Shown: positions 1-6,804 of the stretch, one piece after another | Layout of the letters: each line of letters starts with the position of its first letter | Position numbering within the stretch: position 1 is the first letter of the stretch | Origin: Gemmatimonadota bacterium | GTDB lineage: Bacteria; Gemmatimonadota; Gemmatimonadetes; Gemmatimonadales; Gemmatimonadaceae | Assembly: GCA_003222065.1 (NCBI GenBank) | Contig: QHUV01000044.1 | Location: forward strand, 1-9,968 | Direction of reading: 5' to 3' | Length of the DNA stretch: 9,968 nt | Notes under the pieces: generated by a model | Told to the model about the DNA's origin: nothing | Seen by the model: the letters and a program-made list of their open reading frames with translations, nothing else | Database searches by the model: none | Position numbers and translations under genes: made by a program

Positions 1-69
1 AGGCCAGCTCGAAAGACCGCCGAGTTGAACAAGGTCAAAACTGCACTAATTACTCGTATCTACCAGTGA
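1..69 (+). CDS. Possible C-terminal end of an upstream gene (partial)
   Basis: Frame 1 is open from the window edge to a TGA at 67-69 and encodes 22 residues ending KVKTALITRIYQ. The peptide is lysine- and alanine-rich and could form a C-terminal helix, but it is too short to assign to a family. A second frame (starting at base 3) stays open to a TAA at about 143-145, so the choice of frame is not certain. No terminator hairpin is visible just after the stop. The call is weak, and the sequence left of the window would settle it. Confidence 0.3.
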   Translation, partial: RPARKTAELNKVKTALITRIYQ

Positions 70-107
70 CGGCGCTCACACGCGGCGCTCAGAATGCGAG
101 CAAACTG

Positions 108-137
108 TTCACATTCTTGTCACTTGCGCGGTTTAGT
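108..137 (+). promoter_or_regulatory. Candidate sigma70-type promoter in the upstream intergenic region
   Basis: TTCACA at 108-113 matches the -35 consensus at 5 of 6 positions. TTTAGT at 132-137 matches the -10 consensus at 4 of 6, with an 18-base spacer. It lies in the most AT-rich part of the first 430 bases. A start near 145 would give a leader of about 285 bases before the U32 gene, so it may serve an unseen short RNA, a long leader, or nothing. An overlapping TTGTCA (117-122) has no good partner. Confidence 0.22.
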
Positions 138-365
138 AGTGTCTAACAAGTACACACTCGTAAGGCACACCGTGCGTTAGGCACGAGACAAGGCAAGCCG
201 CGTTCCGCGGGGTTGACGTGTGCCGACACCAGGCGAGTCGACCGAGATCCGCGCGGGCATCCGGACAAGGGCGCCGAATTCAGCCCATCCGCCCGCCCGC
301 CACGGGCCGGACCGGCGGCGACGGCCGACTGACCGATCCGGCGAATTGCAACACATTGCCGCGAA
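138..365. other. Intergenic region, no supported gene
   Basis: I see no convincing gene here. The ORF from GTG 218 runs into the U32 gene in another frame and lacks family features. Short complementary segments could fold: 164-170 with 218-224 (GGCACAC/GTGTGCC), enclosing 172-175 with 181-184 and 198-202 with 206-210. These stems are only 4-7 bp and may be chance. GTTAGGC, a word repeated through the window, occurs at 176-182. Confidence 0.4.
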
Positions 366-396
366 TTGCGAGGACGGCCTTCGGCAACGCTAGAAT
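366..396 (+). promoter_or_regulatory. Candidate promoter of the U32-recQ-acyl-CoA dehydrogenase operon
   Basis: TAGAAT at 391-396 matches the -10 consensus at 5 of 6 positions. TTGCGA at 366-371 is a 4 of 6 match to -35, but the spacer is a long 19 bases. A start near 403 would give a leader of about 27 bases, which fits the lack of a Shine-Dalgarno sequence before ATG 430. Three ATTGC elements at 345, 355 and 365 lie on or next to the -35 element and could be a regulator site. Confidence 0.35.
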
Positions 397-429
397 CGCC
401 CCGTCGAGCCCTCTAACTTCCGAACACGT

Positions 430-2931
430 ATGGCCTCGCGCACTGTTCCGGAGCTTCTATCGCCCGCCGGCTCGCTCGACGCCGTTCGCGCCGCCGTCGC
501 GAATGGTGCCGACGCCGTTTATCTCGGGGCCCAGCGCTTCAACGCGCGCGACGAAGGCGCCCAGCTCACACTCGACGAGCTCGCTGATGCGTGTCGCATC
601 GCGCACGGCCGCGGCCGACGCATCTATCTCACCCTGAATGTTCTCGTCAAACCTCGTGAGCTCGCCGAGGCGCTCGCCTTTCTCGGTGAGGCAATCGACC
701 GCGGCATTGACGCGGTGATCGTTCAGGACCTCGGCCTCATCGGCCTGATTCGGGAGCTGTACCCAGATCTGGAGATCCACGGCTCGACGCAAACGACGGT
801 GCACGACGGCTCCGGGGCCGCGGTGCTCGAGGAGCTCGGCGTGAAGCGCGTGGTGCTGGCGCGCGAGAACACCCTCGAGGACCTGAAGGCGATTCGCCAG
901 CGCGTCCCCAATCTCGGTCTCGAGACATTCGTGCACGGCGCGTTGTGCATCTCGTACTCGGGCCAGTGCTTCATGTCCGGCATGATCTCCGAGCGCAGCG
1001 CGAATCGCGGATCCTGCGCGCAATCGTGCCGGAAGGACTACGTGCTCAAAGACGCCACGACCGGCGTAGAGCTCGATCGCGGATATCTCATCTCGACAAA
1101 GGATCTCGCGGCGTATGAACATCTACCGGCAATCGCTGATCTCGGCATCGTCTGCCTCAAGGTCGAAGGTCGAAAGAAGCGTCCGGAATACGTAGCGACG
1201 GTCACTCACGCGTATCGCACGTTTCTCGATCGGCTGCGCGGGGGCGACGCCACGCCGCCGACCGACGCCGAGATCGAGCCGCTCGTTCAGATCTATAGTC
1301 GCGGATTCACCGGCGGTATGTACGGCGGGCGCGAGGGACGTTCGTATGTAACTCGCACCCAGCCGGATAACCGTGGGCTGGTGATCGGCGAAGTCATCGG
1401 CGCGGAGCGCGGTGAGATGCTTGTCGACACCGACATTCCGATCGAGGTCGGCGACGGCTTGGCGTTCGAGGCTCCCGGCGCGGTCGGCGGGCCGACGGTC
1501 GGATTCTCGGTGACAGCCGTTAGGCGCATCGCCGATCGTCCACGCCACCGTCAGGCGCTGCGCACGCGAACGCGCGTCCCTAACGGCTGGCGCGTCGTGC
1601 GAACCTCACAGGCCAACCTGTTGGCCCGGTCGCGCGCCAGCTACGCATCGATCGCCGACGGCGGTCCGCCAAAGAAGATCCGGTTGGACATCCGTGTCTT
1701 CGGTTCCGTCGGCGCTCACCTCAAAGTGTTATTCAGAGCGGCCGACGATGAAGTGGAGGCTCGCAGCGAGACGCAGCTCGTTCCGGCCGCGAATCGCGCC
1801 TTGCATCGCGCCACGCTCCGCGAACAGCTCGGGAGGCTGGGCGAGACGCCCTTCGCTCTTGCCGAGATCGACGATCGCGGACTGGACAACGACCTCTTCC
1901 TGCCAATTCGCGAGCTCAATCGCGTTCGGCAATCGGCAATCGAGCAACTGATGCGGCGTCGGGACTGGGCCTCCGCGGCGCGCGAGGCAGCGCACACCGA
2001 GCGCATCGAGAAAGCGATCGCCGCCATCGACGTCCGCAGCGCTCGTCCGGGCGCGGACGAGCGCCCGTTCACGCTGTCCGCGCAGGTGTACAACGTCGAC
2101 GATGCCGAGCGCGCCGCGGACGCGGGAGCGACAGAAGTCACTTTCGATCCGTTCCTGCGCCACCCCGCGCCTTCACTGGCGCGCGTGCGCGCGCTCGCCG
2201 AATCGTTAGGCGCGCGCGGCATTGGCTTGCGGCTGCGTACCCCGACCATCGTCCGTCCCGAGGAGCGTCGCAGCATCGCCAAGTGGCTCGACCTCGGCCT
2301 GCCGCTCCTCAGCGGCCACCTCGGTCTCGTCGCCGACCTTGCGCGGGCTGGTCGCGATGTCGTCGCAGATTACGCCGTGAACGTGATGAATCAGCACACC
2401 GCCGCGCAGATCTTTCGCCTCGGCGCGCGGCGGGCCGTCTTGTCCGTCGAGCTGACCGCGGACGAGATACGGGACGTGACCGCGCCGTGGCGCGGAGCCG
2501 GCTTTGATGTATTTCTGTATGGCCGCCCGGAGGGGATGACGATCGAGCACTGCGTACTCTCCGCGGCGTTCGATCGCGAGCCAACGACCTGTCGTGACCT
2601 CTGCGTGCAAAAGCACGCGAACATCACCCTCACTGATCCGGCCGGCTACGATTTCGGCGTTGCCACTGACACGGCATGTCGCAACAGGTTGCTGCACTCG
2701 CGTCCCATCGAAGGCTCGGAGCATCTGCCACGACTCTGGCGCGCCGGCATCCGCGGCTACCAGGTGGTGTTCAATGTCGAGGCTGAGCCGATAGCTGATG
2801 TGGTGGCCGCCTATCGGCGGATGCTCGACCGTCTCGCGGCCGGACAAGAGTTGCCGGCGAAGGAGACTGGCGAGTTGCGCGCCGTGTTGCACGGCGAGTT
2901 CACACGCGGCCACTTCGCTCGCGCCGTATGA
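430..2931 (+). CDS. Peptidase U32 family protein with DUF3656-type middle region (RlhA/TrhP-like hydroxylation protein)
   Basis: This 833-residue protein belongs to the collagenase-like U32 family. Characterised bacterial members are not proven proteases: RlhA hydroxylates 23S rRNA, TrhP helps make 5-hydroxyuridine in tRNA, and UbiU/UbiV hydroxylate in ubiquinone synthesis using Fe-S clusters. The N-terminal barrel (about 5-260) opens with ELLSPAGSLDAVRAAVANGA and carries the U32 signature around 165-183 (E-T-F..G..C..YSGQC). C173, C180, C196 and C242 resemble the UbiU cluster-ligand spacing; C200 is a further candidate. KVEGRKKRPEYV follows C242. A DUF3656-like region covers about 420-507. 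A second barrel-like half (about 545-830) has another cysteine set: C708, C721, C725 and C750. It is longer than E. coli RlhA (about 650 residues). ATG 430 is chosen because the family motif begins within a few residues. No Shine-Dalgarno is visible. An RNA-modifying role (rRNA or tRNA hydroxylation) is inferred, and the substrate cannot be read from sequence. Confidence 0.92.
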   Translation: MASRTVPELLSPAGSLDAVRAAVANGADAVYLGAQRFNARDEGAQLTLDELADACRIAHGRGRRIYLTLNVLVKPRELAEALAFLGEAIDRGIDAVIVQDLGLIGLIRELYPDLEIHGSTQTTVHDGSGAAVLEELGVKRVVLARENTLEDLKAIRQRVPNLGLETFVHGALCISYSGQCFMSGMISERSANRGSCAQSCRKDYVLKDATTGVELDRGYLISTKDLAAYEHLPAIADLGIVCLKVEGRKKRPEYVATVTHAYRTFLDRLRGGDATPPTDAEIEPLVQIYSRGFTGGMYGGREGRSYVTRTQPDNRGLVIGEVIGAERGEMLVDTDIPIEVGDGLAFEAPGAVGGPTVGFSVTAVRRIADRPRHRQALRTRTRVPNGWRVVRTSQANLLARSRASYASIADGGPPKKIRLDIRVFGSVGAHLKVLFRAADDEVEARSETQLVPAANRALHRATLREQLGRLGETPFALAEIDDRGLDNDLFLPIRELNRVRQSAIEQLMRRRDWASAAREAAHTERIEKAIAAIDVRSARPGADERPFTLSAQVYNVDDAERAADAGATEVTFDPFLRHPAPSLARVRALAESLGARGIGLRLRTPTIVRPEERRSIAKWLDLGLPLLSGHLGLVADLARAGRDVVADYAVNVMNQHTAAQIFRLGARRAVLSVELTADEIRDVTAPWRGAGFDVFLYGRPEGMTIEHCVLSAAFDREPTTCRDLCVQKHANITLTDPAGYDFGVATDTACRNRLLHSRPIEGSEHLPRLWRAGIRGYQVVFNVEAEPIADVVAAYRRMLDRLAAGQELPAKETGELRAVLHGEFTRGHFARAV

Positions 2932-3008
2932 ACCTGCGCTCCTTCGATGAGCCGCGTCGCCGATGGGTGCTGCGCGCGTTCGCCGACGTCGCGAGTCTGC
3001 ACGGATGA
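2928..3008 (+). CDS. Candidate 26-codon ORF coupled to both neighbours
   Basis: The ATG at 2928-2930 overlaps the U32 stop (TGA 2929-2931) as ATGA. The ORF's own TGA (3006-3008) overlaps the preferred recQ start (ATG 3005-3007), also as ATGA. The frame differs from both neighbours. The 26-residue peptide begins MNLRSFDEPRRRW and ends VASLHG. It is arginine-rich, has no recognisable domain, and has no clear Shine-Dalgarno. The arrangement is what translational re-initiation from gene to gene would use, so it may only relay ribosomes onto recQ, or it may encode a small peptide. Chance cannot be excluded for so short a frame. Confidence 0.4.
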   Translation: MNLRSFDEPRRRWVLRAFADVASLHG

Positions 3009-5071
3009 CACATCCCAAGTCGCTCGAGGACGCGCGCGCCGCGCTGCGTCAGCATTTCGGCTTTCCTGATTTTCGCCCAGGTCAGACGGAAGCCGTCGAA
3101 TCGGTCTTGCAAAGTCAGGACACGTTGGTCGTACTCCCAACCGGGGGCGGCAAGTCTCTCTGCTATCAGGTGCCGGCACTCATGCTGCCGCACCTAACGG
3201 TGGTGATCTCGCCCCTGATCTCCCTCATGAAAGATCAGGTCGATGCGCTGACACGTCGGGGGTTGCCGGCGACGTTCGTCAACAGCTCACTCACCTCGAC
3301 GCAGGTCGCCGATCGGCTGGCGCGAGCGCAGCGAGGCGAGTTCAAGCTGCTCTACGTCGCGCCGGAGCGTTTCGATGTCGGCAGCACGGCGGAGCGGTTG
3401 AAGGGCACCGGCGTTTCGCTGCTTGCCGTCGACGAGGCACACTGCATCAGTGAGTGGGGACACGACTTTCGGCCGAGCTACCTTCGTATCGCGAGCGTGC
3501 GTGAGCGGCTCGGCTGGCCACCGGTGGTCGCTCTCACCGCGACGGCCACACCGCACGTCCGGGCCGACATCGTTCGGCAGCTGAAGCTCGACCACGCGAA
3601 GACCATCATCACCGGTTTCGACCGCCGCAACCTGCGCTACCACGTGGTATCGTCACGCACGGAGCAAGACAAGGACGAAGCGCTCGTCGGTATCCTTCGC
3701 GCCGCGCCCGGTCTTGCCGTCGTCTACGCGTCGACGCGGCGTACCGTCGAGCGGATTACAAACTTGCTCAATGACGCACGCGTCGCCTCCGTCGCCTATC
3801 ACGCTGGGTTGGACGACGCGCATCGTCGCGAAGTGCAGGACGCGTTCATGAAGGAGCGCGTCCGCGTGATCGTGGCCACGAACGCCTTCGGTATGGGCAT
3901 CGACAAGCCTAACGTGAGGCTGGTGCTGCATTACGCGATGCCGGGGACGCTCGAGGCGTATTACCAGGAGGCAGGACGGGCCGGCCGTGATGGCGAGCCC
4001 GCCGATTGCTTTCTGTTGCACTCGTTTCAGGACCGCTTCACCCACGAGTTCTTCATCAAAGGCTCCTATCCGGAGCGCGACGTAGTGGAGAAGGTCCATC
4101 GCGTGCTCCTCCGGTCCGCCTCGTCAACTGGCGACGTTGATCTGAGTGCCGAGGACATCGCCGCCGGCATCCGCGACAAGGTGAACGTGCGCGAGGTGGA
4201 GGGATCGCTGCGCATTCTCACTGCCGCCGGTGCGTATCGCCGGCTGCCGGAGAACAACTCGCGCGCCAACGTTCGATTGCTCGCAACGCCCGAGCGCATC
4301 AAGCGTGAGCTCGGCGTCACGGCGGACTCCATGGAGCTCGGTTTGCTGAGGGCGTTGTGGCGCGTCGCTGGATCGGCGCTCGAGGACGGCACGGTGATCG
4401 ACCTCGCCGGCCTTCCCCCCGGCTTCAGTGGCGCGAATGGAGTGGCGTCACTGCTCGACGCCCTACAAGGACGACAATTCGTGGAGTGGAAGCGCCTCGG
4501 TGGAGGTAGCTCCCTCGAGCCGAAGCGCTCGCTGGAGACGTTCGCGATCGATTGGGCAACGCTAGACCGTCGCCGCCGCGCCGAGTTGGCGAAGCTCGAT
4601 GCAATGCAGCAGTACGCATATCTCCGAACGTGCCGGCGCGGATTTGTCTTGCGTTACTTTGGCGATCCAGCGGCTCGGCCACGCTGTGCAGGCTGCGACA
4701 ACTGTCTCGGAACCCACGTCGAGGTGTCGAAGGGAAAAGCCTCCACAGGCAGAACGCCGCGCAATAGGCCAGCGCTGAGAGGCCGCCAGGGTAAGCCAGG
4801 CTCCCCGGCACCGGACGACCTGGTTCTCGAAGCAGCCGACGGCGTGTTACTCGAGCGCCTCCGCACATTGCGTCGCTCGATCGCGAAGGAAGAGCAGGTC
4901 CCTGCCTATGTTGTCTTTCCCGATCGTACGCTCGCGGAAATCGCCGTCCGCCGTCCGAGCACCACGGCGGCGCTTGCCGGGATTCGTGGGGTAGGACCAA
5001 CGAAGCTCGATCGCTACGGCGAGCGCTTTCTCGCGCTGGTGCGCTCCGCCGATGGAACCGAAGCCGCCTAA
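3005..5071 (+). CDS. recQ: RecQ family ATP-dependent 3'-5' DNA helicase
   Basis: This 688-residue cytoplasmic helicase would unwind DNA in recombination and replication repair. Seen in order: motif 0 FRPGQ; Walker A PTGGGKS (45-51); DEAH (143-146) followed by the RecQ aromatic loop [10 protein letters not shown]; motif [11 protein letters not shown]; motif [17 protein letters not shown]; motif [13 protein letters not shown] from residue 321 with the arginine finger. A winged-helix-like stretch follows (about 383-411) and perhaps another near 470-510. Next come a four-cysteine zinc site (C543, C561, C564, C567), a basic linker (568-612) and an HRDC domain (about 615-680, with [14 protein letters not shown]). 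In E. coli RecQ (609 residues) the zinc site directly follows the helicase core, so here it is displaced by about 160 residues. ATG 3005 is preferred because the RecQ fold starts at once. An in-frame ATG at 2963 would add 14 arginine-rich residues. The next gene starts 8 bases after the stop. Confidence 0.95.
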   Translation: MTHPKSLEDARAALRQHFGFPDFRPGQTEAVESVLQSQDTLVVLPTGGGKSLCYQVPALMLPHLTVVISPLISLMKDQVDALTRRGLPATFVNSSLTSTQVADRLARAQRGEFKLLYVAPERFDVGSTAERLKGTGVSLLAVDEAHCISEWGHDFRPSYLRIASVRERLGWPPVVALTATATPHVRADIVRQLKLDHAKTIITGFDRRNLRYHVVSSRTEQDKDEALVGILRAAPGLAVVYASTRRTVERITNLLNDARVASVAYHAGLDDAHRREVQDAFMKERVRVIVATNAFGMGIDKPNVRLVLHYAMPGTLEAYYQEAGRAGRDGEPADCFLLHSFQDRFTHEFFIKGSYPERDVVEKVHRVLLRSASSTGDVDLSAEDIAAGIRDKVNVREVEGSLRILTAAGAYRRLPENNSRANVRLLATPERIKRELGVTADSMELGLLRALWRVAGSALEDGTVIDLAGLPPGFSGANGVASLLDALQGRQFVEWKRLGGGSSLEPKRSLETFAIDWATLDRRRRAELAKLDAMQQYAYLRTCRRGFVLRYFGDPAARPRCAGCDNCLGTHVEVSKGKASTGRTPRNRPALRGRQGKPGSPAPDDLVLEAADGVLLERLRTLRRSIAKEEQVPAYVVFPDRTLAEIAVRRPSTTAALAGIRGVGPTKLDRYGERFLALVRSADGTEAA

Positions 5072-5079
5072 CGACCTCC

Positions 5080-6297
5080 ATGGACGACGCGCTCTATTTC
5101 ACCGAGCAGCACCTCGCGACGCGCGAAATGGTTCGCCAGTTCGCCCGCGACGAAGTGGCTCCCACCGCCGCCCATTGGGACGCGGAGGGCAAGTTCCCTT
5201 GGGAGAACGTGAAGAAGATGGCCGAGCTCGGGTTGCTCGGGGTGCCGTGGCCCGAGGACCTTGGCGGCGCTGGGCTCGATACGCTCAGCTACATGATTGT
5301 GATCGAGGAGCTCGCGAAGGTCGACGCCTCGCACGGTCTCACCGTGTCGGCCCACACCACCCTGGGGACGTCGCCCATTGTTCGATTCGGGAGTGAGGAG
5401 CAGAAGCGACGCTTCGTTCCATTGCTCGCGTCGGGACGCGTAATGGGTGGCTTCGGGCTCACCGAACCCGATGCGGGCAGCGATGCCGGTGGAACCCGTA
5501 CGACCGCCGTCCGCAAGAACGACCACTATGTGCTCAATGGGGTCAAGCGCTTCATCACGCACGGTAGCGTCGGCGAGATCTTCGTCGTTACCGCGGTCAC
5601 CGATCGCTCGAAAGGCACGAAAGGAATCAGCTCATTCGTGCTCACGAAGGAGACGAGTGACCTCAGCACGGCGCTCAAGTTAGGCGTCGGCCACGAGCCG
5701 AGTTTGCCCCGCATGAAAGGCTTTCGCGCCGGCAAGAAGGAAGACAAGCTCGGTTGGCGCGCATCTGACACTGCCGAGCTCATTATGGAGGACGTCGAGG
5801 TTCCGGTCGAGAATCTCATCGGTGAGGAGGGGAAGGGCTTCGTCAATTTTATGAAGACGCTCGACTCGGGGCGCATCGGCATTGCCGCGCTGTCGCTCGG
5901 GATCGCCGAGGGCGCTCTCGAGCACGCGCTGCGCTATGCGTCGATGCGACGTCAATTCGGCCAGCCGATCGCGAACTTTCAGGGCATTCAGTTTCAGCTG
6001 TCCGATATGGCCACGGAGATCGAGGCTGGCAAGCACCTCATGTTTCATGCGGCGTGGCTAGCGCAACACGGCAAGCCCTTCAGCAAGGAAGCAGCGATAG
6101 CGAAGCTGTTCTGCTCGGAGCTGGCGATGCGCGCGACGATCAAGGCCGTCCAGATACATGGCGGTTACGGATACACCAAGGATTATCCCGTCGAACGATT
6201 CATGCGCGACGCGAAGATCTGCGAAATAGGCGAAGGGACCTCCGAGATTCAAAGGATCGTGATCGCGCGCCATCTCCTACGCGAACTCGCCGACTGA
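5080..6297 (+). CDS. Acyl-CoA dehydrogenase (FAD-dependent)
   Basis: This 405-residue flavoenzyme introduces the alpha-beta double bond into acyl-CoA, the first step of fatty acid or branched-chain acyl-CoA breakdown, passing electrons to electron transfer flavoprotein. Seen: an N-terminal helical domain (about 5-117); the first family signature [10 protein letters not shown] (126-135); a middle beta domain to about 225 containing KLGWRASDT; and a C-terminal helical domain with [15 protein letters not shown] and [16 protein letters not shown] (from 358). The C-terminal EGTSEIQR supplies the likely catalytic base E385, at the position used by short- and medium-chain enzymes rather than the isovaleryl or long-chain position. 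Substrate chain length cannot be read. It starts 8 bases after recQ, so co-transcription is likely although the functions differ. No Shine-Dalgarno is visible. Family length and start agree well. Confidence 0.96.
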   Translation: MDDALYFTEQHLATREMVRQFARDEVAPTAAHWDAEGKFPWENVKKMAELGLLGVPWPEDLGGAGLDTLSYMIVIEELAKVDASHGLTVSAHTTLGTSPIVRFGSEEQKRRFVPLLASGRVMGGFGLTEPDAGSDAGGTRTTAVRKNDHYVLNGVKRFITHGSVGEIFVVTAVTDRSKGTKGISSFVLTKETSDLSTALKLGVGHEPSLPRMKGFRAGKKEDKLGWRASDTAELIMEDVEVPVENLIGEEGKGFVNFMKTLDSGRIGIAALSLGIAEGALEHALRYASMRRQFGQPIANFQGIQFQLSDMATEIEAGKHLMFHAAWLAQHGKPFSKEAAIAKLFCSELAMRATIKAVQIHGGYGYTKDYPVERFMRDAKICEIGEGTSEIQRIVIARHLLRELAD

Positions 6298-6435
6298 CAT
6301 GAACGCGTAAGTGCTTGCTCTTGTTGCGGAAAGCGGCCCGGGTCGTTAATCATTTTGCTCGTGACGACTTCTGTTGTTCTCACCACTCGCAAGGCAGCCA
6401 GCGACTCGGCGCGCCTTACGAGTCCATGGCGCGTG
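6298..6435. other. Intergenic region between acyl-CoA dehydrogenase and the rng block
   Basis: Only the candidate promoter at 6321-6350 stands out. No good terminator hairpin follows the acyl-CoA dehydrogenase, so read-through into the rng block is possible. A three-codon ATG-AAC-GCG-TAA frame at 6299-6310 has no support as a gene. The unrecognised ORF described next could extend back into this stretch from TTG 6355. Confidence 0.4.
6321..6350 (+). promoter_or_regulatory. rng: Candidate promoter for the rng-rplU-rpmA block
   Basis: TTGTTG at 6321-6326 matches the -35 consensus at 3 of 6 positions. GTTAAT at 6345-6350 matches the -10 consensus at 4 of 6, with an 18-base spacer. It is the best promoter-like pair in the gap. 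A start near 6357 would give rng a leader of about 370 bases, or would transcribe the overlapping ORF at 6436. Weak matches keep the confidence low. Confidence 0.28.
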
Positions 6436-6804
6436 ATGCACGCGATCTTTGAATCGCTGCTGCGCGCGCTCGCCCTCGATCCGGTGCGAGACCTCATGAA
6501 GAGAGTCGATCGCACGCCGATCCGATCACTGCTGAAGCGACTGAATGGCACGCCTCAGCCGGATGCGACGTGGACGATCAACCGGATGCCGAGGGATACC
6601 ACATCGTTCCGCACCGATTACAGGACCGCGCACGTGCGCCGTTCTGTGCTGGGCAGCAACGACAAACCTTTGAGCCGCGCCCCCTGCGTCGTCGAGTCGC
6701 CGACGCCGAGGACCAGCGCGGAGCACGATGAAACGAGAATTATTGATCAACGCAGCACCACGCGAGACGCGTGTCGCGATCCTGGAGGACGACGAGTTAG
6801 TTGA
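6436..6804 (+). CDS. Unrecognised ORF overlapping the start of rng
   Basis: This 122-residue frame starts at ATG 6436; in-frame TTG 6355 or GTG 6361 would make it up to 149 residues. I do not recognise a family. The N-terminus (MHAIFESLLRALALDPV) looks like an amphipathic helix, and the rest is arginine- and threonine-rich and probably disordered. My hand count over 48 codons from 6439 gave about 65, 48 and 75 percent GC at codon positions 1, 2 and 3. The next 48 codons gave about 54, 62 and 85. High third-position GC is what real genes show in such genomes. Against it, the frame overlaps rng by 77 bases, has no Shine-Dalgarno and shows no conserved motif. It may be real, a decayed gene, or leader RNA of rng. 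Confidence 0.35.
   Translation: MHAIFESLLRALALDPVRDLMKRVDRTPIRSLLKRLNGTPQPDATWTINRMPRDTTSFRTDYRTAHVRRSVLGSNDKPLSRAPCVVESPTPRTSAEHDETRIIDQRSTTRDACRDPGGRRVS

Noticed and set aside
218..637. Plus-strand ORF of 139 residues overlapping the U32 start
   Set aside because: It starts at GTG, overlaps 200 bases of the supported gene in another frame, and is a proline-, arginine- and serine-rich composition artefact.
457..1122. Minus-strand ORF of 221 residues opposite the U32 N-terminal domain
   Set aside because: It mirrors codons of the conserved U32 barrel and has no recognisable motif.
2179..2194. Alternating purine-pyrimidine GC tract with Z-DNA potential
   Set aside because: It lies inside the U32 coding region where Arg-Val-Arg-Ala codons in a GC-rich genome explain it.
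2963..3004. Earlier ATG for RecQ adding 14 residues
   Set aside because: The added residues are arginine-rich and unlike RecQ N-termini. ATG 3005 sits at the ATGA overlap and directly precedes conserved sequence. It stays an alternative.
2206..3018. Minus-strand ORF of 270 residues opposite the U32 gene
   Set aside because: It lies antisense to a well-supported family protein, shows no domain, and long antisense frames are common in GC-rich genes.
4425..5081. Minus-strand ORF of 218 residues opposite the RecQ C-terminus
   Set aside because: It is arginine- and serine-rich low-information sequence antisense to the zinc and HRDC domains.
6249..6551. Minus-strand ORF of 100 residues in the acyl-CoA dehydrogenase to rng gap
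   Set aside because: It overlaps the end of the acyl-CoA dehydrogenase, shows no motif, and the plus frame has better coding-like base use.
6628..6639. Perfect 12-base palindrome GCGCACGTGCGC upstream of rng
   Set aside because: It could be an operator, but a single short GC palindrome with no second copy is expected by chance, and it lies inside the coding-like frame.
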